From Mesostigma viride (taxonomy: Eukaryota > Streptophyta > Mesostigmatophyceae > Mesostigmatales > Mesostigmataceae), in contig RPFO01000972.1 of the NCBI GenBank assembly GCA_009746045.1, positions 41,001 to 105,000 of the forward strand: a stretch of DNA of 64,000 bases, in the 5' to 3' direction. The notes below the pieces were generated by a model. That model did not search any database, was not told where the DNA came from, and saw only the letters and a program-made list of their open reading frames with translations. This document shows, one piece after another, positions 45,062-54,225 of this stretch. Made by a program: the position numbers and the translations under genes. Each line of letters begins with the position of its first letter. Within the stretch, counting starts at the first letter, position 1.

Positions 45062-45210
45062 TATCGGGGGTTAGCATGCAACCTACCCCCACACCCGTCA
45101 TCATGGCCGAGCGTATAGTCGTCTTGGATAGTCCGGATGACGCGGAGTTGCTATCTGCGACTCCAGACCTGGGCGAGTGAGTCGCGACACTTGCCTTCGC
45201 GGGTGAAGTT
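45062..45210 (+). repeat. Dispersed repeat with a short frame, copy 1
   Basis: Runs closely parallel to 53,154-53,310: GCTATCGGGGGTTAGCATGC, CACACCCGTCATCATGG and GAGTGAGTCGCG occur in the same order. Both copies hold a very short frame, MAERIVVLDSPDDAELLSAT then PDLGE here and MAKCTVLLDSPDDTELLS...PDLGE in the other. Preservation of the frame, not only the DNA, suggests it was once coding, perhaps the 5' end of an element. Confidence 0.6.
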
Positions 45211-45233
45211 GAAATTCGCGGGTGAAATTAAGA

Positions 45234-45290
45234 ACATAACTCCGTTGGGAGTGTATGTAGCACATATCCCTGAGAAGGGGCATATGGCTT
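45234..45290 (-). repeat. Dispersed 3'-end repeat (AACATAACTCCGTTGGGAGT family), copy 1
   Basis: Plus strand reads AACATAACTCCGTTGGGAGT then TATGTAGCACATATCCC and AAGGGGCATATGGC. Inverse copies lie at 51,612-51,690 and 58,697-58,760. The family's 3' end (…GGAGTTATGTT) is followed by different short tandem tails in the inverse copies, as expected of retroposons. Confidence 0.55.
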
Positions 45291-45494
45291 GTAATACATT
45301 CTAGGCTACTTCCTGCACTTGGGTAGGGTGTAAACTACACATGCAAGCTCTGCATGGGTGCACAAAGTGCACCTGCACCACTAAGATGTATCAGATTATT
45401 CAGAGCTCAAAGGCCTGGCATGGGGTGAAAGATTAATTAGTTCATTAATTAATTAAACTAATTAATTAATTGATTTCGATCTATTAATTAATGC

Positions 45495-45830
45495 ATGCAT
45501 GTGGCATGGTGGACTTTTCGTGATAGACTCGGCATGTACATGTGCTACACTAGACGTGACGGGCTCACACCCGGGCAGCCTCCTGGTTTGTCTGTAATAT
45601 GGAGGCAGATGGTACGCAAGGATAGATGGCAAGTAGTGATGAAGGAGACCACCCCCAAGTCTGTGGGGGGCTCCGCGTGTGACCGCATATGGCATTCATA
45701 GCGATTCGGGCCGCAGTGCCCACACCCCTGTAACTAGGACCTAGATAGCTTACACACTCCATTCCATCCCATGTTCCCCTCCCACTGAGGACTTCTGCTC
45801 ACATGACGCAGTCACATGTCGATTAGTTAC
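45495..45830 (+). mobile_element. 5'-truncated LINE 3' end, copy 1
   Basis: Reads WTFRDRLGMYMCYTRRDGLT...VIWRQMVRKDRWQVVMKETT, the GRP/TW-R-D...D-R-W pattern found at the C-terminus of many LINE ORF2 proteins, then a shared 3' UTR (CCTGTAACTAGGACCTAGAT, CCCATGTTCCCCTCCCACTG) and an ATTA-rich end. Only the last ~330 bp of the element is present. Confidence 0.7.
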
Positions 45831-45837
45831 TTAATTG

Positions 45838-46082
45838 ATGTGGCATGGTACGCAAGGATAGATGGCAAGTAGTGATGAAGGAGACCACCCCCAAGTCTGT
45901 GGGGGCTCCGCGTGTGACCGCGTATGGCATTCATAGCGGTGTGGGCCGCGGTGCCCATAACCCTGTAACTAGGACCTAGATAGCTTACACCATCCATTCC
46001 ATCCCATGTTCCCCTCCCACTGAGGACTTATGCTCATGCACGTGACGCAGTCACGTGTCTATTAATTAATTAGTTAATTAAT
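45838..46082 (+). mobile_element. 5'-truncated LINE 3' end, copy 2
   Basis: A second, shorter copy directly after copy 1 and in the same orientation, starting within ATGGTACGCAAGGATAGATG and ending in GTGTCTATTAATTAATTAG. It keeps the same 3' UTR as copy 1. Confidence 0.7.
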
Positions 46083-46564
46083 GCATGTGGCGGCCACCGA
46101 TCGATTGTGCCGACCCTGTGGCATATTAATTAATTAATTAATTAAACACGTGCTCCCGTTGGGGAGTCACGGAGCGGCACCGAAGTGCTTTTAATCCCTG
46201 TGTGTGCACAACAGGAGAAAGGGCAGAGACCCCCATTCTCCTTCATGCCAAAGGCATGCCACAGCTGCACTCGGAGTCTCGGACACGCTAAACTGTGTGT
46301 AAACGATCCGGCAATCTGCGGGTGCAATAGGACCCATGTGAGCATGGCATAACAAGGAGCGTGGGCGAGTAATCTGATCATAGCCAGGACCTAGCATGGC
46401 TGTACAAGGACTAAGCTAAGGCTATGGCTGGTTGTGTACCGTGCGTTAGCGGTGCACGTGACTAGGTAAGGTGGCACAACTAGGCAAACATTCTACTAGG
46501 CATGGCTGCCATGGCGAAAGTGACTACCAATTGATACAAGCTAGGGCTATTATGCAAGCTATTC

Positions 46565-48010
46565 TAGCCCGCTGAGGGCGTCCACATCTTGTGGTTGGTC
46601 ATCAAGTCCCCGCTCCTCCAGTACACCTTGGGCAGTTCTGGGGGTCCTGCTTGTGGCGGAGGTATTCCGGCCACAGGTCGCGTCGCTGCTGCTGCTGAGC
46701 GGGGGTCAGGTCGTCGTTCAGCGCGTCCAGGTGAGGTCGTGCAACCGCTTGCGACGAGAGAGGAACCGCTGCTAATTGTCCTCACGGGAGGGTGAGGTGA
46801 GCTGTGAGCAGGACTGGTGGGGGTGCCGCCTTGTACGTCCCGTGAGTGGGGAAGGCGGTGGCACCCACGCAGTTCTACCTCACCTACCAGGCCCATGAGG
46901 GTAAGAAGCTGGGCCTTGAGCTCGTCGGCAAGGGTGGTTGACGTCTCACCTGGCTTCTGGGGGAAACGACGCAGCACCACCCGGCAGTCGCGGCGGGCGC
47001 GGTCGGTGGCCTCCCGTTGTTGCATGTGCCTGGCGAAGGTCTTCAATTAAGCTCCTGCATTGAGTTGCGTAGCGATGGCCTCGGTGGTGAAGGCGGTCGC
47101 TGTCCGCAGCAGGTCCACATAGGAGAGGGGCGGGAGGTCGCCAGCATCCTGTCGGGGTGGCTGGGATGTGATGGTGGCCGTCTGCTCCGCTAATAATCTT
47201 TGGGACCTGTGAGACCAGGGCCTTGGTGTGGGCGGTGATGGCTTCAAGCTTCTTCATGAGCACGCCGCACTTGCCCTCCACCTGGTTTAGGCGAGAGACA
47301 AGTGCAGCGTGCGTCTCAGATGCCTGCGCCGCGGCGGTGTGCAGCGCCGTGAACTGTGGTTGGAGCTTGTGGACGACATTGGTTTCCACATTGGAGACGG
47401 TCCCGGGCTTCCACCGTACGTGTTGAGCGTCGACGTGTTTAGCGAGGTTAGCTTCTCGGCCAACGGCCATGCAGGTCACGTGCTCCTCCAGGCTCCAGCA
47501 CTGCTCGGAGGTTGACCATCCTTGCAGAGGGAGGGAGCCGATGTGGCTGCCGGCTGCGCAGGCTGGGCTGGGTATGCGGAGCGGAGCTTTAGGTTGATGC
47601 CCATAAGAGTTTGCCGGAAGGAGCTGGACAGGATAGTGAGGCGGAACGTGGTGGAGCTCTGGCTTGGCGAGGGACCCCTCCAGGTCGGCCGGCGGCAAGG
47701 ACCGGGCCGGCCAAGGAGCTTCCGTTCTTGTGCTAAGAAATGCACTATTTCGGCGCATTCTTCCGTGGTCAGCTGCAGCCAGCTGCTGAAAGGAAAGCGT
47801 TCGGAATCTGGTAGGTACTGTCGCCATTTGTTTTTGTCGTAGCATGGTTTCTTGGGCTCTGGCGAGGCGCTTGGCAATGGTTTTGCTGGCGGTGGGTTGG
47901 CGGGCCCAGAAGGCTGGGCCAGGACGATGGCGAGTGGCTTGGGCTGGGAGCCGGCAAGCTCCTTTTCCAAACCTCGCTTGGCTTTTGGAGTCGTCATAGC
48001 TGCTTGTCAC
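46565..48010 (-). mobile_element. LINE ORF1-only copy A (degraded)
   Basis: On the minus strand, starting MTTPKAKRGLEKELAGSQ, the segments are: WLQLTTEECAEIVHFLAQER; a coiled-coil stretch (THAALVSRLNQVEGKCGVLM); an RRM-like segment (LRRFPQKPGETSTTLADELK and LMGLVGEVELRGCHRLP); and a C-terminal segment near 46,600-46,760 that matches the conserved LDDDLTPAQQQQRR...WRGGDL part of copies C and D in another frame. This order (coiled coil, RRM, CTD) is that of L1 ORF1 proteins. The frame is broken at least twice, and no ORF2 follows. Confidence 0.6.
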
Positions 48011-48486
48011 GTGCGTTTAATGTGATCAATACTGCGGTCTAGCCGTAACCGATTATACTGGCGGATGCGTCTCAAAAAGGCGCATCGAATGCAAGTGGTC
48101 TGACCGAATTTCGGGCTCAGACATAAAAGATCTAAACTCCGCCGTCAGCCATACCGCCGTCAGCCATTTTTCGTCCCCATACCACAATACCGACATATAT
48201 AGTGGTGCAGGTGGCATATGCATGATGAGGGAAGGGTGGGGTCTCTGCCTGCTGCCCACTGTGCACATTCATGCAGGGATTAAAAGTACTCTGGTGCTCC
48301 GTGACTCCCCACCAATGCATGGGAGCACGTGTTCAATGTATGCAGTTAATGTGTGAGCCATGGCGCACAGGTTGGCACTGATGAGTTGCGTAGAAGGGTT
48401 TCAACTGATGGCAGGCCGGAGCATGCAGCAAACACGCCATTCTTTTTTCCAGGTGTATATAGCGCATCACATTTATATAGCGCATT

Positions 48487-49010
48487 TATGCTAACGAAGC
48501 AACAATGTGACGATGTTATCAAGTTCCTGGCCCGCCATGATGAACTTTTTCTGCGTACCCCTGGCGACAAGGTCACCAAGCCCAACTGGGAATGGCTGTA
48601 TGAAGAACCGGAGGCGTACTTGAAGGCAGTCATCATGTGCAGCTAGCTGCGCTGCGACGCCCAGGACTTCACCCAGATTCGCAACGCTGGCCTCAGGAGC
48701 CTCCTGCATGAGCGCAGACGGGCAGCCACAGCAGCTGTAGCATCCTCGCAGAGCGGCACCGGCTCCCCCAGTACCGACTCCATCCGAGCTGCAGTCAGCG
48801 GAGCAGCTGGCGCCGATGGCTGAGCAGCTCGCCGCCCTGAACGCGCCTGACGGCCCACTCAACACTCTCTCGGCTACGGTCAACAACATTGAAGCCAGAG
48901 TCGCACTATTAAGCTCCAGCCTCAGTTTACTGCTACGCAAGAGCACATCCCAGCCCAGTTTGAATACCGCATCCCCTCTCTCTAAAAAGCCACGAGCCAG
49001 GAGGTAGCCA
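48487..49010 (+). mobile_element. LINE ORF1-like fragment B
   Basis: Plus-strand MLTKQQCDDVIKFLARHDEL resembles LTTEECAEIVHFLAQER of copy A. It is followed after a stop by SQSGTGSPSTDSIRAA and a coiled-coil segment, LNTLSATVNNIEARVALLSS at 48,816-49,007, ending in basic KKPRARR. Probably the front half of an ORF1 of the same broad family. Confidence 0.4.
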
Positions 49011-49133
49011 TGGCTGACGGCGAAGCTCATAACTTTCACGTTTGAGCACCGAATTCAGCCGTGAATATCACTATCGCTTCGTCTTTCTAAGACGCACATG
49101 CTGATATAATTTTCTGAATCTAAAACGCAATAT

Positions 49134-50530
49134 ATGACGAGCAAACGCCCCTTGACGCAACGCAGTTTAGCGGATGCGCTCGGCCATGAAAATCCGTCTG
49201 CAGCTCAGGCTGCAGCTTTGCCATCAGGTCTGGCAGGCAGCGGTGACACTAGTCGTGCACTGGTGGTCGCCCAGCAACCTCCCGGGCTCAATGCCTCGCC
49301 CTCGGCATCGCCTGACCCTAAACGCAGCCGCCCAGCCGACAAAACAGGAGGGTTTCACGCCCCACAGAACCGCGCTTTCGGGGCCAACCTTTCAAGGTCG
49401 ACGATCACGACTGGACCAACATGTCCCCGGCAACTGCCCTGCATTGCCTCTTGTACGGGGACTACGCCTCGCTGTACGACCTGTGCCTCCATCTCCACGA
49501 CATCAATCGCCTCATCACCCCGGACGGGAAATGGTTTAACCCCGACGCCCTGCTCGGGTGTGCCCGCCCCCAACTCCAGCATACCATTCTCAACTCCCTT
49601 CTCCTGCGCTCTGACGGCGAGATCTGGGCTCCATCCATTTCCGCCCCCACCCTCCGGCTCCGCTCCATCCTCACGGAAGCCTTCCAGCAGCACGTGACCC
49701 CCCCCTGCTGCCGACGTAGCAGCAATCGGTGGCACGCTGACTGCTGAACTTCCTCACATTTCCACCGCCGCCGCCTCCACCTCCACGGCCATTTCCGCCT
49801 CCACTGCCGACATCCAAGCCCAGCTCCTCGACCTCGACCAACGCCTTCAAGCCACCGCCACCGCCCTTGAGAGCTTGCATGACACCGCCGGCCTCACCGC
49901 CCAGGCGGTGAAGGACATCGCCGCCCAGCCGGCGCCTGCTGGCCCGGCCGGCGATGCTCCCTCGATCCACCTGGGCGGACTTGCCTAAGCAGCACACCAC
50001 CTCCACCACCTCCACCATCACGGCACATTGAACTCAAGCAACAAGCCCTCGACCTTCGCGAGGAAGCCGACATCGCCAGGCGCAGCCACAATGTCATCGT
50101 CAAGCACTTCCACCAGCCGGCAGGTGAGACCTCCACGAGCCTTCTTGAGGCATTTAAGCGCGACATTTTTGCCCCCATGCTACTCGCTGGTGAGCTGGAC
50201 ATGTCGGCTGTCCGCCTCCCCCGCGCGCGGGGGTTCCAAGGCTGGCCCGGCACCCGTGCTCCTCACCTTTAAGTACATGGCGGACAAGCTGTCGTTCCTT
50301 GCCGCAAGAAGCCCTCGTGAGCTCTCGGAGACTCGCTTCACGCTGGACGACGACTTGACCCTGGCCCAGCAACAGCGGCGACGCGAGCTATGGCCGACCT
50401 ACCTTCAGCTCCGGCAGAGCGCACGGGGGAAGCCGGTATACTGGAGGGGCCGGGCGGTCATCCACGTTGACCACAAGCCCTGGCAGCCCCCTCCTGCGCC
50501 ACCTCAGACTAGGAATATATACCAGTAGTG
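49134..50530 (+). mobile_element. LINE ORF1-only copy C (degraded)
   Basis: Starts MTSKRPLTQRSLADALGHEN. Further on are LYGDYASLYDLCLHLHDINR, a Thr/Ser-rich coiled-coil region (49,780-49,990), NVIVKHFHQPAGETSTSLLE (RRM-like) and FTLDDDLTLAQQQRRRELWP...YWRGRAVIHVDHK, the ORF1 C-terminal pattern. Frame changes occur at least twice. The copy ends near an ATTAATTAAT tract, and the antisense LINE tail (copy 3) begins immediately beyond. Confidence 0.6.
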
Positions 50531-50571
50531 TAGATTAGTCAGGCTTAGCCTAGCATGTGGCCCACGCGCAT

Positions 50572-51105
50572 TATTAATTAATAGACACGTGACTGCGTCA
50601 CGTGAGCATAAGTCCTCAGTGGGAGGGGAACATGGGATGGAATGGATGGTATAAGCTATCTAGGTCCTAGTTACAGGGGTGTGGGCACCGCGGCCCGAAT
50701 CGCTATGAATGCCATACTTGGTCACACGCGGAGCCCCCACAGGCTTGGGGGTGGTCTCCTTCATCACTACTTGCCATCTATCCTTGCGCACCATCTGCCT
50801 CCATATTACAGACAAACCAGGAGGCTGCCCGGGGGTGAGCCCGTCACGTCTAGTGTAGCACATGTCCATGCCGAGTCTATCACGAAAAGTCCACGGGTGG
50901 CGGCCCTGCCGCGCGCGGCCGGGGGCACGCCAGGTGAGGACATATCGCCCAGGCTGGGCGGGCTTGGTGCCAGCTAGTCTATCTGATGTATCTACCTGAT
51001 CTGTGCGGGCCAGGTGCCCGGCTAGGCCCAGGCGCCTGTGCCTAATAATGTGGGAAACATAGGGCAAATCAGCGTACAAATCCTCATTACTAATGTGCAC
51101 CCATT
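50572..51105 (-). mobile_element. 5'-truncated LINE 3' end, copy 3 (longest)
   Basis: On the minus strand a 146-codon frame covers the ORF2 C-terminus: VSHIIRHRRLGLAGHLART, then GRHPWTFRDRLGMDMCYTRR and WRQMVRKDRWQVVMKETTPK. The R-x-L-x-x-x-G-H-x-x-R pattern followed by W-R-D is typical of LINE ORF2 tails. Its 3' end at 50,572 carries ATTAATTAAT. No reverse-transcriptase core is left. Confidence 0.75.
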
Positions 51106-51307
51106 ATGGCTAGGCCCACGCGCATGTGCGCCCATAATGGCCCCCATGGATGATGCCTTCAGCATTTAGCCAAGCCATGTCTATAATGGGACCCCCATGG
51201 ATGCTGCATTAAGAATTTAGCCATGCTACGTACGCCTATGCAGAGAGATTAATTAATTAATTAATTAATTAATGCAGAGAGATGCTCTCTGTTGAGATGC
51301 CATGCCC

Positions 51308-51461
51308 TAGCTCTTGTATTAATTAATTAATTAATAGACACGTGACTGCGTCGCGTGAGCATAAGTCCTCAGTGGGAGGGGAACATGGGATGGAATGGAT
51401 GGTATAAGCTATCTAGGTCCTAGTTACAGGGGTGTGGGCACCGCGCTCTAGCTCTTGTATA
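51308..51461 (-). mobile_element. Very short LINE 3' end with target-site duplication, copy 4
   Basis: About 127 bp of 3' UTR (GTGCCCACACCCCTGTAACT to GACGCAGTCACGTGTC, minus strand) with an (ATTA)n tail. It is flanked by direct repeats CTAGCTCTTGTAT at 51,308-51,320 and 51,449-51,461. The duplication shows this is a separate insertion, truncated after 127 bp. A still shorter tail-like copy lies at 52,790-52,824. Confidence 0.75.
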
Positions 51462-51611
51462 GCCATGATGATCTTCCTCCCCCGTGCCGGGATCCCCTTA
51501 GTTGGGTTGATCCCGCGACAGCATGGTGGTGCCGGTGCCCTTGAGGCGCCTAGAGCAAGTGTTGCTTACATTCCACTCTTGCAAGTAGCCCTTGGAAGTA
51601 GCCCAGAATGT

Positions 51612-51697
51612 ACGTATTAAAAGCCATATGCCCCTTCTCCGGGATATGTGCTACATGTACTCCCAACGGAGTTATGTTTCTAATTAATTAATTAATT
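51612..51697 (+). repeat. Dispersed 3'-end repeat, copy 2, with (ATTA)n tail
   Basis: GCCATATGCCCCTTCTCCGG...TACTCCCAACGGAGTTATGTT followed by CTAATTAATTAATTAATTAAG, a short tandem tail of the kind left by LINE-driven insertion. Confidence 0.6.
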
Positions 51698-51699
51698 AA

Positions 51700-52462
51700 G
51701 AGCACATTGCCACCAAAGTTTCCGAGGCCACAGCCACTGTGACCACCCACCTTAGTTAGCCAGGTGGAAGGCGGAGTTGGCCAAGGCACCGTGAAACTTG
51801 AGGCAGTTGCTACCAAGGTAGACGCCCTGGCCACGCAGGTCCCCGTGATCGCCGAGCGAGCGGCCACCATCGCCGCCCAACCTGCTGGTAGGGCTAGCGA
51901 TGACCCCTCGACTCGCGCCTCCTGGGCTAACCTGCTCAAGAGCCAGGCATCCTCTACCACGACCGCCATCACCACCAAGCTCCAGGAGCTGGAAGACACG
52001 CGCTGCGAGGCCGCTGACCGCGCGACCGTCGCCGCTGCCGGGTCATCCTCAGGCACTTCGACATGCAGCCGGAGGAGACCCCAGACTCTCTTCTCGACGA
52101 GCTGAAGAATAAACTCTTGGCGTGCATGGCTTGCCAGGTGCGACACTGCAGGGCGCCTACCGCCTGCCCCATCCGCGGGCCAAGGCTGGGCCCCCTCCAG
52201 TGGTCCTCACCTTCAGCGACATCACAGCCCGAGTTCGGTTCCTCTCTCGCCGCAAGAGCTGGTGAACACCTCCTGGTCGCTTGACGACGACCTGACGCCA
52301 GCCCAGCAGCAGCAACGCCGCGATCAGTGGCCCGACTACATCCGCCACAAGACCAACCCCGAGAAGCCCCAAGTGTACTGGCGGGGCGGGGACCTTTATG
52401 TCAACAAGAAAACTGTACGTGGAAGCCCCCCCGGGCAATCGATTAATTATGGGATAGCTTAG
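51700..52462 (+). mobile_element. LINE ORF1-only copy D (degraded)
   Basis: Coiled-coil start (TTHLSQVEGGVGQGTVKLEA), then RVILRHFDMQPEETPDSLLD and SWSLDDDLTPAQQQQRRDQW, then YWRGGDLYVNKKT. It lacks the N-terminus of copies A and C and ends near CGATTAATTATGGG. Same family as A and C but distinct at sequence level. Confidence 0.6.
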
Positions 52463-53153
52463 GCATTACAGCACTTGAAATGATATTAGCGCACAGCGTT
52501 ATAGTACCTTCAATTAGCTCTGGCACCTTGTGGTCATCAGCTTGCGCCTTAGCCGACGTCTTGAGCCCACCTCACCTTTGTAGCATAAGCTATGCGTCAG
52601 CCTACCTATGACCTATTGCACTGGTTGTATTGCCCCCACAGTGTTGCGCCCCGGCATGCACTGACCATGCTGTGGAGAGAGCGCTAGCTGTGGCCTGCTC
52701 ACTTGCGGCAGTGAGAGAAGCTAGGGCGCCCTCCCTCCTTCTCGCCGTGTACATAGGGTTGAAGGTTCCTCTACTCTGTATTGGCACCCACGTGACGCAG
52801 TCACATGCTTATTAATTAATTATAGCGCATGGGAGCTCTCTGACCTTCTCTCATTAATTTATAATTTACAAGATGCCGTTGATGGTTTTTGCTCACTTGG
52901 AGCGTAATACTAATTGATTAACAATATCAATATGATGCCGCCCCTTCCATTTGGAGTTCCAAGGCAATCACATGTTCGGACCTGTGGCTTCTCAGGCACC
53001 GTCCTGCACAATCGTCGAGCCCAACCTCGTCGTTACCTTGTGAAGGAAAGCAACCTCGTAAAAACCCATCCGACCTGGTGGTTACCAATCCAACCTCGTG
53101 CACGGCTACCTTGTGAAGCAACAGCCGCCTTCACTTTTATATTCTCCTGGGCT
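52463..53153. other. Mixed sequence between retroposon debris, no gene seen
   Basis: Holds short ATTAATTAATTA tails (52,810-52,823) and a few CCAACCTCGT repeats (53,018-53,098). No frame with splice or family support. Confidence 0.35.
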
Positions 53154-53310
53154 ATCGGGGGTTAGCATGCAACCTAACCCCACACCCGTCATCATGGCCA
53201 AGTGTACAGTCCTCTTGGATAGTCCGGATGACACGGAGTTGCTATCTGCGGAGGCTGCGACTCCAGATCTGGGCGAGTGAGTCGCGCCACTTGCCTTCGC
53301 GGGTTAAGTA
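53154..53310 (+). repeat. Dispersed repeat with a short frame, copy 2
   Basis: Direct copy of 45,062-45,210, with an additional EAA in the short frame. The two copies bracket the 8-kb retroposon nest in the same orientation. Confidence 0.6.
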
Positions 53311-53880
53311 CCCGCGTAGAAAAGTACCTCATCGGGTACTCCGCGGCATGCGTTCAGTGCATGTTCACTTACTTATTTACTTACTTAACCGCCGGTAATT
53401 CCGTGGGCTCACAAGTGGTGGGAGGATCTTTCCCAGACATTGCGTAGCCTCAGCCACAAGCGACTCCAGGGAAGGGAGGGGGCACATGGGGGTTCAGTCA
53501 ACCAACGCTCAGTCTGTAGCCAGAAGCCATGCGGTGGCTTTTGCTTAATAGCACCATGGTGTGCCATCAGCCACAGGCCACTGGGATACTGAATAAGCCC
53601 TCCTCTACCGAGTGGCAGCGGGATGCTATTAAGGAGACAACCAGCGCAGGGATGCTATGCTTAGCGCCGTCACGGTGCCGAAAGCACGGCTGTCTTAGCC
53701 ATCGCGTGTGCACCACAGGAAGACCTGGGTGATGAGCCATAATGCGCGCGGGCCAGAGGCAATAGGAAGCTATCTCCAAGCACAAAGCTGCAGGAAGCAT
53801 TCCTCAACGCTCGTGCGCAGTCAGCAGAATAAGCAGCAGGGAGAGATCTTTAGAACCTAAACCTGCCCTCATTATACAGT
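53311..53880. other. No gene seen
   Basis: Mixed sequence with a short TTACTTATTTACTTACTTAA run near 53,368. Nothing supported as coding. Confidence 0.35.
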
Positions 53881-53884
53881 AGTA

Positions 53885-54225
53885 GGACCTTGAGTAGCCT
53901 CGTGCACGGCCGGCAATAAGCGACCAGAGGACTGATTTCCTCACTGCCCTCCCTAATCAAAACCTTGATTAGCCCGAGTGCACGGCCGGCAATAAGCGAC
54001 CAGAGGACTAAAATCCTCTTTCCCTCCCTAACCAACACCTCGATCAGCCCGCGTGCACGGCCGGCCATAAGCGACCAGAGGACTGAGTTCCTCACTTCCC
54101 TCCCTAATCGAAACCTGGATTAGCCCGCGTGCACGGCTGGCAATAAGTGACCGGAGGACTAAGTTCCTCATTTCCCTCCCTAACCAACACCTCGATTAGC
54201 CCTAATGTGCCGTCGGCCAGAAGCG
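53885..54225 (-). repeat. Tandem copies of the exostosin stop-codon region
   Basis: The gene's last bases (minus: CGCTTCTGGCCGACGGCACA then TTAG and GGCTAATCGAGGTGTT) are echoed four times downstream at ~76-bp spacing as GGTCGCTTATTGCCGGCCGT...GGGCTAATC. The array is therefore seeded by the terminal coding exon plus the start of the 3' UTR; the copies have drifted and are non-coding. Confidence 0.75.

Noticed and set aside
46565-52462. Reading the ORF1 copies as LTR-retrotransposon gag genes
   Set aside because: No LTRs, protease, integrase or zinc knuckles; the coiled coil/RRM/C-terminal order fits L1 ORF1.
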